Below, one piece after another: positions 18,196 through 26,363 of a stretch of DNA of 64,000 nt (position 1 is its first letter; every line of letters begins with the position of its first letter). Position numbers and translations under genes: made by a program. Where the stretch lies: the NCBI RefSeq assembly GCF_014695375.1, contig NZ_JACJOG010000055.1:1-64000 (forward strand). The letters run 5' to 3'. The notes beneath the pieces are model-generated. The model was not told the DNA's origin and did no database searches. It was given only the letters and a program-made list of their open reading frames with translations. Origin of the DNA: Coleofasciculus sp. FACHB-T130. GTDB taxonomy: Bacteria; Cyanobacteriota; Cyanobacteriia; Cyanobacteriales; FACHB-T130.

Positions 18196-20855
18196 AATAC
18201 GGGCTTTTCGGATTAACTTTGACCCTTTTGCTTTCTTGGGGTCAAAAGGTACACTCTCATTCGCTGCTGTTGGATACCTCTCCCCCAACCCCTCTCCTAG
18301 TAGGAGAGGGACAAAAAGCGATTCCCCCGTCCCTTGTAGGGAAGGGGGTTAGGGGGTTAGGTTTCCCCGATTCGAGAACCATTGCATTAGACGTTACCGA
18401 ACTAACCAATCCAACTCAAGTGCAACAGGGACGAGAATTTTATGAAACTGGGCAGTTTGTTGAGGCGGTAAGGATTTGGCAACAAGCGGCAAAAACTTTT
18501 CAAACGCAAGGAGATATCCTCAATCAAGCTTCTACGTTGAGCTTCCTGTCCTTAGCTTACCAACAACTCGGACAGTGGACGGAGGCAACGGAAGCGATCG
18601 CAAACAGTCTGAAACTATTAGAAGCGAGAAATCCCAACAAAGACCACTTGCCGGTTCTCGCCCAAGCTTTCAACATCCAAGGGCAGCTGCAATTGGCACT
18701 CGGACAAGCGGAACAAGCTTTAACGACTTGGGAACAAGCGGCGGCTATTTATACGCAAGCAGGCGACAAGGCGGGAATTACGGGTAGCTTAATTAACCAA
18801 AGCTTAGCGCTGCAATCTTTAGGGCGTTATCGTCAAGCGGCGAAGGCATTGACTCAGGTAGAGGAGACGCTGGCGAATCAACCCAATCCGATGAAAGCGA
18901 TCGCGCTGAGTTCTTTCGGTAACACCCTCCGCGTCGTTGGTGATTTAGAGAAGTCCCGGCAGGTTTTGCAGCAAAGTTTGGATGTCGCCCAGCAACTCAA
19001 CTCTCCCCCAGATATCAGTGCAGCGTTCCTGGGTTTAGGAAATACCGCGCGATCGCAACAGGATACGGAAGCAGCTTTAAAGTTTTATCAACAAGCTGAA
19101 TCAACTGCTCCTTCACCAATGACCCGCAACCAAGCCAAACTCAATCAATTGAGCTTGTTGGTGGAAACGAAGCAATTGAGCGCTGCCAAGGCGTTGGGTT
19201 CCCAAATGCAAGCAGAAATTGCGAGTTTTCCCCCCAGTCGAACAGCAGTTTATGCCAAGATTAATTTTGCCCAAAGTTTGACGCGGATCAAACAAGCTGA
19301 CACGGCAAATACTTCCTCCTGGACAGAAATCGGTCAGGTGTTGGCAAATGCAGTTCAACAAGCCAAAAGTATCCAAGATATCCGGGCAGAAGCTTATGCG
19401 CTGGGACATCTCGGCGGACTATACGAACAAACTCAGCAATTGCAGAATGCCCAAGACTTGACTCGGCAAGCTTTACTTCTCGCCCAATCAATTAACGCCT
19501 CAGATATTTCCTATCGTTGGCAATGGCAATTAGGACGCTTATTGAAAGCGCAGGGAAAAACCAAAGACGCGATCGCGGCTTACACGGAAGCGGTCAATAT
19601 TCTCCAATCTCTCCGCAGCGATTTAGTTACCATTAATCCTGACGTTCAGTTTTCTTTTCGAGAGGAAGTCGAGCCTATCTATCGGCAACTGGTCGAGTTG
19701 CTATTGCAAACAGAGGGAACTTCAAAGCCGAGTCAAGACAATCTCAAACTAGCCCGTAACACCATCGAATCTCTGCAACTTGCTGAACTCGATAATTTCT
19801 TTCGCACCGCCTGTTTGCAAGGCAAAACAGTCCAAATCGACCAAGTCATCGATAAAGACGATCCGACCGCCGCAGTCATTTATCCGATTATTTTGGCAGA
19901 CCGATTAGAAATCATTCTCAAATTACCTCAACAACCGCTACGCCACTACAAAACTGATATCAGCCAGAGTGAAGTCGAAAGAATTGTCGGAGAATTGCGA
20001 AAGCAACTGACCAAACCTTACACGCTGAAAGAAACTCAAGCTTTATCCAAGCAAGTCTATGATTGGTTGATTTTACCTGCATCGCAGGATCTCGCGAGCA
20101 ACATTAAAACTTTGGTATTTGTCCTAGATGGTTCCTTGCGAAATATCCCGATGGCTGCACTCTACGACGGTCAACAATACCTGGTCCAAAAGTATGGCGT
20201 TGCATTAACTCCAGGCTTGCAGTTACTGGGTTCCAAATCTTTAGAACGGGGAAAAATCAAAGCTTTAACTGCCGGAATCACTGAATCTCGCCAAGGCTTT
20301 GCTGCGCTCAACAATGTAACCCTGGAATTAAATCAGATTAAATCTGTAGTGCCCACTACGGTACTGCTCAATCAGGAATTTACCAGTACCGCTTTCCAAA
20401 AAGAAATGAATGCGGTTTCCTTTCCAGTCGTACATCTTGCCACTCACGGTCAATTCAGTTCTAAAGCTGAGGAGACATTTATTCTAACTTGGGATAATCG
20501 GATTAATGTCACTCAGTTGGATAATTTACTCCGAATTAGAGATACGAACCGACCAACTGCGATCGAATTACTCGTCCTCAGTGCTTGCCAAACCGCTACC
20601 GGGGACAAACGGGCGGCTTTAGGACTGGCTGGGGTTGCGGTACGCGCTGGGGCGCGGAGTACCCTCGCGTCTCTATGGTCGCTGGACGATGAGAGTAGCG
20701 CCCTTCTGATGAGTCAGTTTTATCAAGAGTTAACCAATACCAAGGAGACGAAAGCGGAAGCACTCCGGTTTGCCCAGATGTCTCTGTTGCAGAATCCGCG
20801 ATACCAGCATCCCCGTTACTGGGCACCCTACGTGCTAGTGGGGAATTGGCTATAG
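18147..20855 (+). CDS. TPR repeat protein with C-terminal CHAT domain
   Basis: The chosen ATG at 18147 is preceded by GAGGGA and overlaps the TpsB gene by 49 bases. It gives 902 residues with a signal peptide or anchor (SFLKYGLFGLTLTLLLSWG). Residues about 45-75 derive from a dispersed palindromic repeat (PPTPLLVGEGQ, GKGVRGLGF). TPR units fill about 90-500. The CHAT domain occupies about 600-902, with His767 in LATHGQFSS and Cys814 in LSACQTATGD, the expected catalytic dyad. CHAT proteins of this layout are common beside TPS loci. The protein is probably exported and may process the TpsA proteins or their surroundings; this role is inferred from context. Confidence 0.88.
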   Translation: MARKRSVLFRAVQSFLKYGLFGLTLTLLLSWGQKVHSHSLLLDTSPPTPLLVGEGQKAIPPSLVGKGVRGLGFPDSRTIALDVTELTNPTQVQQGREFYETGQFVEAVRIWQQAAKTFQTQGDILNQASTLSFLSLAYQQLGQWTEATEAIANSLKLLEARNPNKDHLPVLAQAFNIQGQLQLALGQAEQALTTWEQAAAIYTQAGDKAGITGSLINQSLALQSLGRYRQAAKALTQVEETLANQPNPMKAIALSSFGNTLRVVGDLEKSRQVLQQSLDVAQQLNSPPDISAAFLGLGNTARSQQDTEAALKFYQQAESTAPSPMTRNQAKLNQLSLLVETKQLSAAKALGSQMQAEIASFPPSRTAVYAKINFAQSLTRIKQADTANTSSWTEIGQVLANAVQQAKSIQDIRAEAYALGHLGGLYEQTQQLQNAQDLTRQALLLAQSINASDISYRWQWQLGRLLKAQGKTKDAIAAYTEAVNILQSLRSDLVTINPDVQFSFREEVEPIYRQLVELLLQTEGTSKPSQDNLKLARNTIESLQLAELDNFFRTACLQGKTVQIDQVIDKDDPTAAVIYPIILADRLEIILKLPQQPLRHYKTDISQSEVERIVGELRKQLTKPYTLKETQALSKQVYDWLILPASQDLASNIKTLVFVLDGSLRNIPMAALYDGQQYLVQKYGVALTPGLQLLGSKSLERGKIKALTAGITESRQGFAALNNVTLELNQIKSVVPTTVLLNQEFTSTAFQKEMNAVSFPVVHLATHGQFSSKAEETFILTWDNRINVTQLDNLLRIRDTNRPTAIELLVLSACQTATGDKRAALGLAGVAVRAGARSTLASLWSLDDESSALLMSQFYQELTNTKETKAEALRFAQMSLLQNPRYQHPRYWAPYVLVGNWL
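18277..18365. repeat. Dispersed palindromic repeats inside the TPR-CHAT gene
   Basis: Two adjacent C-rich/G-rich imperfect palindromes (TCCCCCAACCCCTCTCCTAG with TAGGAGAGGG, then TTCCCCCGTCCCTTGTAGGG with GGGTTAGGGGG) are read in frame just behind the signal peptide. They are of the family seen at 7136 and 58975. Confidence 0.7.
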
Positions 20856-20939
20856 TGGTGGGAAGATTTCAAATCTATAGCAATATCTCGTTTGAATGCA
20901 GTGGGGAACTATCGGTAATTCACCGAAAAGTATTAAATT

Positions 20940-21725
20940 TCAAACAAGAACGCGCTTTTTAACCGGCGCATCTTCAAGCTGGCAGTAAGGGCGACTGTAG
21001 CAGAGGGGCGACTCTAGAGAGTGCTGAACTAAGAAGTCAGGATCGCTCATCACCTGCTCAGTTGCACCATCGTAGACGACCTGACCCTGACTCAAGACTA
21101 CCGTGCGATCGCATAACTCCAAGGCTAAATCTAAGTCGTGGGTGGCAATCAGTTGCGTCAGCGGCAAGCTTTTTAACAACTCGATCAACTGGCGACGAGA
21201 ACGGGGATCTAGCTGAGCCGAGGGTTCGTCAAATACCAACACTTGGGGGTTCATTGCCAACACGCCTGCGATCGCAATCCGCTTCTTTTCGCCTCCAGAT
21301 AAATTATCTGTATTCCTCTGTCCATAGCGTTCTGGATCGATATCCACCGCTGCCATCGCCTGAAGCACTCGTGCAGTGAGTTCCTTGTCTCGCAAGCCTT
21401 GATTCATTGGGCCAAAGGCAACATCTTCCCAAACTGTGGGCATAAATAACTGATTATCTGGATTCTGAAATACCAGCCCCACAAAATTCCGAATTTTTTG
21501 CAAATTCTCCTTTCTGACAGGCCATTCTCCAATGATGATTTCTCCCTCTTCGGGTAAGAGAATTCCATTTAGATGTAACTGCAAAGTGGATTTTCCCGAA
21601 CCATTAGCTCCGATTAATGCCACTCGTTCCGTTGCTTTAATCGATAAATTAATTCCCCTGAGTGCATGAGTTCCGTCGGGGTAGATATAACTAAGATTTT
21701 CGATAAATATTGGATTATGGTGCAT
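20940..21725 (-). CDS. cbiO: ECF transporter ATP-binding protein (CbiO type)
   Basis: This 261-residue ABC ATPase has Walker A GANGSGKST (39-47), signature LSGGEKKRIAI, Walker B VLVFDEPSAQLDP and the switch His in IATHDLDLAL. It ends the operon cbiM, PDGLE protein, cbiQ, cbiO and is the energising subunit of a group I energy-coupling factor transporter for nickel or cobalt. The full length and intact motifs indicate an active protein. The TPR-CHAT gene converges on it from the other side. Confidence 0.92.
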   Translation of the reverse strand: MHHNPIFIENLSYIYPDGTHALRGINLSIKATERVALIGANGSGKSTLQLHLNGILLPEEGEIIIGEWPVRKENLQKIRNFVGLVFQNPDNQLFMPTVWEDVAFGPMNQGLRDKELTARVLQAMAAVDIDPERYGQRNTDNLSGGEKKRIAIAGVLAMNPQVLVFDEPSAQLDPRSRRQLIELLKSLPLTQLIATHDLDLALELCDRTVVLSQGQVVYDGATEQVMSDPDFLVQHSLESPLCYSRPYCQLEDAPVKKRVLV

Positions 21726-21750
21726 AGAAACAATTAAAAATTAAAAATTT

Positions 21751-22524
21751 TTAGAACAAATAAACCACTTGTCCCAATAATGCCAAAATTACGGTTAAGG
21801 TTAAAGCCACAATGTCGCGGCGTCCGCCCGACGGCACCTTCTCCACCGGCGGTAGTCCTTGATAACCCCGCGACAGCATTGCCTGATAAACCCGCTCCCC
21901 CCGCTCATAGGTACGGATAAATAGCGTTCCCATCATGTTGCCAATCACCTGGCGTTGCCAGTGGTTGCTGCCCATCAGGTTGCGAGAGGCTGCTGCCCGA
22001 CGCATGGCGTTAACCTCCCCAATTAGGACGCTAATGTAGCGATACATGGATGCGAGAATCGCCACCAATAGGGGTGGGGTTCGCAAGGCGACTAATCCAT
22101 TCAGTAGCGCTGCAACTGAAGTAGTTAAAGTCAGCACATTTAGCATCATCAGTGAGAGTAACGCCTTGAGGGTCACGCTACCCAAAACCATCAGCCCGAC
22201 GGTGGTAATCCGTAGCACTCCCCAAGACCACAGCACCTCGCCGCCATCCCGAAACAAAGTGCCCAGCAGTACAACGCCAATAAAAGCAAACTCAACGGCG
22301 ATTCGCTTCAGCAGGATGCTCCAAGTGACTCGACTCAGGAGAACAACGCCTAGCACGCCTAACCCATAGATTGCCCAAGTCCACCAGCGTCCGTTTGGCG
22401 TCAGGGCGATCGCAAATACAAGCAGTAGCGTACACAGGATTCGAGTCCGGGGTGCTAATGAGTGCCAGGGAGTTTTGCGATCGCTATCGGCATCTAGTTG
22501 AACGGCAATAATGTGCAGCAGCAT
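21751..22524 (-). CDS. cbiQ: ECF transporter transmembrane (T) component CbiQ
   Basis: This 257-residue integral membrane protein has about five or six hydrophobic segments between residues 28 and 257. The conserved T-component coupling motifs are present (AMRRAAASR and YQAMLSRGYQG, about 168-220), where the Ala-Arg-Gly helices contact the ATPase. It lies 25 bases upstream of cbiO and 19 bases downstream of the PDGLE gene. Together they form a NikMNQO/CbiMNQO-type metal importer. Confidence 0.9.
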   Translation of the reverse strand: MLLHIIAVQLDADSDRKTPWHSLAPRTRILCTLLLVFAIALTPNGRWWTWAIYGLGVLGVVLLSRVTWSILLKRIAVEFAFIGVVLLGTLFRDGGEVLWSWGVLRITTVGLMVLGSVTLKALLSLMMLNVLTLTTSVAALLNGLVALRTPPLLVAILASMYRYISVLIGEVNAMRRAAASRNLMGSNHWQRQVIGNMMGTLFIRTYERGERVYQAMLSRGYQGLPPVEKVPSGGRRDIVALTLTVILALLGQVVYLF

Positions 22525-22543
22525 TCGCTTTACGCTTTAGTTC

Positions 22544-22933
22544 TTATCTATCCAGGGGGCCATCTGGATTATCTGAGGACGAGGGGACTTCATAGTCTGA
22601 GGAAGATGAAACAGAATTGCGAACCACCAACTTCCCAATCCCCCAAGCCAAACCAAATGTTGTTAAGGTTCCAATCAAACCGGCTAAGGGTGTGGCGAGT
22701 CCTTCTGGTACGCCTCTGAGGGCATATTCTTCAAAAACAGCGTAAAAGGGGAGTTTTTGGGCGGGTGCTTCTTCGGCTGCTTTATCCTCAAACTTTAGAT
22801 CCTGAGAAACTCGGTCTAATCCGTCTGGATCTGAGCTAGCGAATGGAGACAAAAAAATTGCAATCAGCAAGGCAACACCCAACCCAGTGATGACAAAAGC
22901 CCGGTTGCGTTCCCGCGAGAGGTTGCTACTCAT
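22544..22933 (-). CDS. PDGLE domain protein (CbiN/NikN-like subunit)
   Basis: This 129-residue protein has an N-terminal membrane helix (FVITGLGVALLIAIFLSPFA) and a second one at about 85-105 (LATPLAGLIGTLTTFGLAWG). The PDGLDRVSQDLKFED motif (about 35-50) marks the PDGLE family. This small subunit accompanies CbiM/NikM and is needed for substrate loading in many nickel and cobalt ECF systems. Its place between the CbiM and CbiQ genes fits. PDGLE forms are more often linked with nickel (NikN) than with cobalt, so nickel import is slightly favoured. Confidence 0.85.
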   Translation of the reverse strand: MSSNLSRERNRAFVITGLGVALLIAIFLSPFASSDPDGLDRVSQDLKFEDKAAEEAPAQKLPFYAVFEEYALRGVPEGLATPLAGLIGTLTTFGLAWGIGKLVVRNSVSSSSDYEVPSSSDNPDGPLDR

Positions 22934-22976
22934 AAACGTTTCATCCCTTCCCTATATAACTAGATGCACGCAGTGC

Positions 22977-23732
22977 TTAACGCTGTGACAACGAACGAGA
23001 TGCAGTGGAAACAGCTCGGCGGGGTGGATCGAACAACAGATCGGGACGCGATCGCCATACATAACTCACTGCTACGACGGTAATCAGTGATTCTCCAATG
23101 CCGATTAGGACGTGCCAAAATGCCATTGCCCCTACGGCTACCCCAAAGGGCACTGTTCCGGACAAAGCTAGTTGTACTGCTGTCAAAATTGAGGCAATAA
23201 ACACGCTTGCCCAAGCTGCAATTGCCGTACCCACTAACATTCCCCGCCAGTTATCCCGTCCTAAGGCAAACCGAATTGTTTTGTAGAGGTAGTAACCCGC
23301 AAAGGTGCCAATGAGACCCATATTGGTGATGTTGGCTCCTAGCACAGTCAGTCCACCATCTTGAAACAAGACTGCCTGGACGATGAAGACTGCCACCATG
23401 ACGAGCGATCCTGCCCACGGGCCAAGTAAAACTCCCGCGAGCGTCCCACCCAGCAGGTGCCCGGAGGTGCCCCCTGGAATCGGGAAATTAATCATTTGGG
23501 CGGCAAAAATAAAGGCTCCACACACACCCATCAGCGGGACTGCCCGTTCCTGGTAGTCAGCCTGCACTCGATTGAGGGCGAGTGCAATCAGTCCGATGGC
23601 GAGTACCCATGTCACGAGGCTAACGGGCAAGCTCAAGAAGCCATCTGGAATGTGCAAGGCTAACTGCGGCTGTATTATCCAGTGCAGTAAGCCAGAGGAG
23701 ACAATACTAGGGAGCGGGGCTGTAATTATCAT
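22977..23732 (-). CDS. cbiM: ECF transporter substrate-binding membrane protein CbiM/NikM
   Basis: This 251-residue protein has six or seven membrane segments and the family hallmark HIPDGFLS (27-34). In CbiM/NikM the metal is held by the free amino end and the second residue (His) of a mature protein starting MHIPDG. Here the hallmark follows a 25-residue hydrophobic leader, with Leu26 in place of Met. Either the leader is cut after LA, or translation really begins at the TTG codon for Leu26 (23657), which would give MHIPDG directly. No cobalamin riboswitch is visible upstream. First gene of the four-gene metal-import operon. Confidence 0.88.
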   Translation of the reverse strand: MIITAPLPSIVSSGLLHWIIQPQLALHIPDGFLSLPVSLVTWVLAIGLIALALNRVQADYQERAVPLMGVCGAFIFAAQMINFPIPGGTSGHLLGGTLAGVLLGPWAGSLVMVAVFIVQAVLFQDGGLTVLGANITNMGLIGTFAGYYLYKTIRFALGRDNWRGMLVGTAIAAWASVFIASILTAVQLALSGTVPFGVAVGAMAFWHVLIGIGESLITVVAVSYVWRSRPDLLFDPPRRAVSTASRSLSQR

Positions 23733-24036
23733 TAAAAATTGTCCTTTACTGCCAGATTATTTAATAAATCCAACCCTCTAATAAAACATAAATTTTTCAA
23801 AAAAAGCAATGCGATAGGGGGGCATTGAGGATTTTTAAGTTAATCATTGTATGGTGAAGAAATCTGTTACTTTTGGCATAATTTGAAGGAATACTCCTCC
23901 TCTCTAAGACTGAGATTCAGAAAATCTGCGATTGCAAGGTGTATAAGCGATCGCATCTGCGCGTCAGGACATTGCGAAATCAAAAAATGATGTTGCAGGG
24001 GCTACCCTACAACATCATTTCCCCAATTAATAACAC
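23733..24036. other. Intergenic region upstream of cbiM
   Basis: AT-rich, with one HIP1 octamer near 23948 and the terminator of the VOC gene at 23982-24020. It must contain the cbiM promoter. I looked for a cobalamin riboswitch box or a NikR-type palindrome and saw neither. Confidence 0.55.
23982..24020 (-). terminator. Rho-independent terminator of the VOC gene
   Basis: On the minus strand, AATGATGTTGTAGGG pairs with CCCTGCAACATCATT (one mismatch, four-base loop) and is followed by six T residues. It lies 17 bases after the stop codon at 24037. Confidence 0.9.
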
Positions 24037-24489
24037 TTAATTTGCCGAGCCGCTGCTGCTCAAAACGCGAATAAATTCCAGGGGTAAGCCGTCGGTATCG
24101 GCAATGAAAGCGACTTCGTAGACGCTTGAGCCGATCATTTGCTGCGTTGGCTCTAAAAGTACCTTCAGGGGAAAAAACTGCTCTGGAGAAGTCTGTGCTG
24201 CCTCATCAAAGCGTTCTTTTAAAGAATTTAACCAACTCGGCAAATCAGATGCGGTATCGGTGATATCAAAAGACAAATGGTAGTACCCGACGTAATGCTC
24301 ATCTCCAAAAGCGTCAGGGGCGGGTTTCGGTTGCGGAATCTGGATTAATTCAATGCGTCCGAGACTACCCTCCATCCAGCAGGCAAGCGTGATCCCGGCG
24401 GTGAAGCGTTCGCAGACAGTAAATCCCAGATGTTCGTAGAAAGCGATCGCGCGATGAATATTTGCGGTGCGGATCGAAACATGATGCAT
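24037..24489 (-). CDS. VOC family protein (glyoxalase I-like)
   Basis: This 150-residue protein starts MHHVSIRTANIHRAIAFYEHLGF, the first beta-alpha-beta unit of the vicinal oxygen chelate fold. Likely metal ligands are His3 in the first half, with a matching His and Glu in YYHLSFDI and LPLEFIR in the second. Members include lactoylglutathione lyases and dioxygenases; the substrate cannot be told. It is a single-gene unit with its own terminator. Confidence 0.8.
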   Translation of the reverse strand: MHHVSIRTANIHRAIAFYEHLGFTVCERFTAGITLACWMEGSLGRIELIQIPQPKPAPDAFGDEHYVGYYHLSFDITDTASDLPSWLNSLKERFDEAAQTSPEQFFPLKVLLEPTQQMIGSSVYEVAFIADTDGLPLEFIRVLSSSGSAN

Positions 24490-24561
24490 GATTTTTGTCC
24501 TTTGCGATCAGTCTTTAGCCCTTAGTGTTTAGTCCTTCGCGATCATCTGCCAGTCTTTACC

Positions 24562-24620
24562 CAATTGACAATAACTAATCACAAATGACCAATGACTAAT
24601 CACAAATGACTAATCACGAA
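24562..24620. repeat. Degenerate heptanucleotide repeats
   Basis: Tandem copies of AATGACTAATCACA-like heptads lie between the VOC gene and its neighbour. Such short tandem repeats are common between cyanobacterial genes. A similar tract is at 36021-36069. Confidence 0.6.
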
Positions 24621-24625
24621 CGAAA

Positions 24626-25135
24626 TTATTCAAACAACCGAAAATAAGGATATCTCACAGGGATACCCGGTTCTTTTTCCAAATCGAAATTAATCACTTC
24701 CCAGCAGGGTTCTTCTTCCGGTTCCGGGCTAAATTCCACTGGCAATCCGTACAGTCTGGGTTTCGGCGGATCTGACTGCCCCCGCCAAGGGGTGCTGCGT
24801 TCCAGATAAGCACTAATTAACTCCCGATAACGACTGGCAATAATGACTCGCGTCGCTCGGTAGCCTTGAGTATACAGCCGGTCTAGGGCTTCGTGAATCT
24901 CAAACCGAATCCCATCCGGATGGGTGTGCTGCCGGTACCATTCATCACTCCACCGACGCCAGTGACGCCCAGACTGTAAGTGAATCAGTTCACCAGTCTT
25001 CGGATCTGCCTCAAAGGCACCATGACGCGGACACAGATAAGTATCCGTTAGCGTCAAGGCCGGAATCGTTTGGCGGCAATGGGGGCAGTGAATCTCCGGC
25101 CCAAAGATCGGGTACTGTAAGCCTGGATTCATCAT
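24626..25135 (-). CDS. TIGR02652-type conserved cyanobacterial protein
   Basis: This 169-residue soluble protein starts MMNPGLQYPIFGPEIHCPHC. It has a small zinc-binding-like domain at the N terminus (CPHC then CPRHG, about 18-40) followed by GRHWRRWSDEWYRQHTHPDG and the helical segment LDRLYTQGYRATRVIIASRY. I recognise it as the TIGR02652 group, found almost only in cyanobacteria and of unknown function. The four Cys/His ligands suggest metal or nucleic acid binding. Confidence 0.75.
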   Translation of the reverse strand: MMNPGLQYPIFGPEIHCPHCRQTIPALTLTDTYLCPRHGAFEADPKTGELIHLQSGRHWRRWSDEWYRQHTHPDGIRFEIHEALDRLYTQGYRATRVIIASRYRELISAYLERSTPWRGQSDPPKPRLYGLPVEFSPEPEEEPCWEVINFDLEKEPGIPVRYPYFRLFE

Positions 25136-25261
25136 GGAGTGTGTATCGGCATTCTATGTATCTGTCCAACGGTGCCAGTGGCTTTATTATATCTGTGTAG
25201 GTGAAGCTTCGCCCTCACCATAAAGAGTGTGGTTATTTTGTGGAGTCACTGAGCGCATCTT

Positions 25262-25816
25262 GTGAGCAATTTAAACCCGTCCCTCGGTGCCGATAATTCC
25301 TATTGGCCTAGCCCCGATCTCTCCTTAGCTGCCTTTGTCGCCCCGAATGCCGTTGTCATGGGTTGGGTAAAGATTGGTGCAGGGGTCAGCATCTGGTTCG
25401 GGGCTGTGGTGCGAGGAGATGTAGAACGCATTGAAATTGGAGAACGGACAAATATTCAGGATGGTGCGATTTTGCACGGCGATCCGGGCAAGCCAACCAT
25501 TGTGGAAGATCATGTAACCATCGGGCATCGCGCTGTGATTCATTCGGCTCATATTGAACGCGGTTGCCTGATTGGCATCGGCGCAGTGGTGCTAGATGGC
25601 GTGCGCGTAGGTGCTGGGAGTCTTATCGGTGCTGGCTGCGTGGTGACGAAGGACGTGCCCCCTTTGTCGCTGATGGTGGGGATGCCTGCCAAGCGGGTGC
25701 GCGAACTTTCTGAGGCTGAGACGGCAGAACTGATCGAACACGCGAGGCGCTACGAGAAGTTGGCTTTGGTTCATGCAGGCAAGGGGACGGATCTGGGATT
25801 TACGACGCCCCATTGA
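25262..25816 (+). CDS. Gamma-carbonic-anhydrase family hexapeptide-repeat protein
   Basis: This 184-residue protein uses a GTG start. A left-handed beta-helix of hexapeptide repeats covers about residues 25-150 (VVMGWVKIGAGVSIWFGAVV and onwards). The zinc-ligand pattern of the gamma class is present: His in ILHGD, and GHRAVIHSAHI. A C-terminal helix closes the fold. It resembles YrdA/CcmM-like proteins that form trimers with zinc at the subunit interface. Whether it hydrates CO2 is not certain, since many members are inactive or of unknown function. It is not near carboxysome genes. Confidence 0.85.
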   Translation: MSNLNPSLGADNSYWPSPDLSLAAFVAPNAVVMGWVKIGAGVSIWFGAVVRGDVERIEIGERTNIQDGAILHGDPGKPTIVEDHVTIGHRAVIHSAHIERGCLIGIGAVVLDGVRVGAGSLIGAGCVVTKDVPPLSLMVGMPAKRVRELSEAETAELIEHARRYEKLALVHAGKGTDLGFTTPH

Positions 25817-25937
25817 TGTCTGGGACAGTTAGGGAGTTTGGATAAGTCAAGGGATTGTATCAAACTGTCCCCCGATGCCTAAAAATAAAATATGAGAATT
25901 GTTCAAAAATCTTTAAGCAATAAGAGAGGAAACTTCA

Positions 25938-26060
25938 ATGGAGTTTGACTGGCGCGTGTTAATCGTTTTGCTGCCAATTATCGCAGCAGCAGGCTGGGCA
26001 GGGTTTAATATTCTTCCGTATGCTCTGAAACAAATTCAGGGTTTTCTCAACAGATCCTGA
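25938..26060 (+). CDS. psbY: Photosystem II protein Y (PsbY)
   Basis: A 40-residue protein with a single membrane helix: [19 protein letters not shown], followed by [17 protein letters not shown]. The start EFDWRVL and the motif NILPYALKQ are characteristic of PsbY, a low-mass subunit at the edge of photosystem II. A strong ribosome binding site (AGAGAGGA, 25923-25930) lies seven bases ahead of the ATG. It is a single-gene unit with a hairpin behind it. Confidence 0.93.
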   Translation: MEFDWRVLIVLLPIIAAAGWAGFNILPYALKQIQGFLNRS

Positions 26061-26363
26061 ACGAGACGATACAAGTAATTAGCAGTAACCCCCTTGTTCC
26101 CCTTAGTCTGAGAGGATCGAGGGGGTTCTTGGTGGAGAAGACTGGACAAGGAGTACCACCTAACCCTACCCCTGCCCCTTCCCGCTCTTCGTGGATGAGT
26201 TCAATATTCTATTCTCCCCTCTCCGTGGAGGTCGAGGAGCTGGGAGTGAGGTTCCAATGGATTTTAGATCCGAATGCTCGTGCTGACGCGCCGCTTCGCG
26301 AACGGGAGATTGGCAAGCCGAATCGTTGAACGAAGAATATCCGCCCTATCAGTGCGGAGAATG
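26061..26363. other. Intergenic region with terminator and dispersed repeat
   Basis: After the psbY hairpin (26087-26127) lies a C-rich/G-rich repeat (about 26150-26255) of the dispersed palindromic family, then sequence ending at the 3' end of the beta-helix gene. The short open frame here is made of repeat sequence and is not taken as a gene. Confidence 0.6.
26087..26127 (+). terminator. Hairpin after psbY
   Basis: AACCCCC at 26087-26093 pairs with GGGGGTT at 26121-26127, with further partial pairing inside the loop and TCTT following. A moderate terminator 27 bases behind the stop codon. Confidence 0.6.

Noticed and set aside
22977-24036. Cobalamin riboswitch upstream of cbiM
   Set aside because: No B12-box-like conserved core was seen in the 300 bases before the gene. 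The PDGLE subunit favours nickel.
26129-26329. Open frame of 66 codons behind psbY
   Set aside because: It consists of a dispersed C-rich/G-rich repeat and has no ribosome binding site or protein-like composition.
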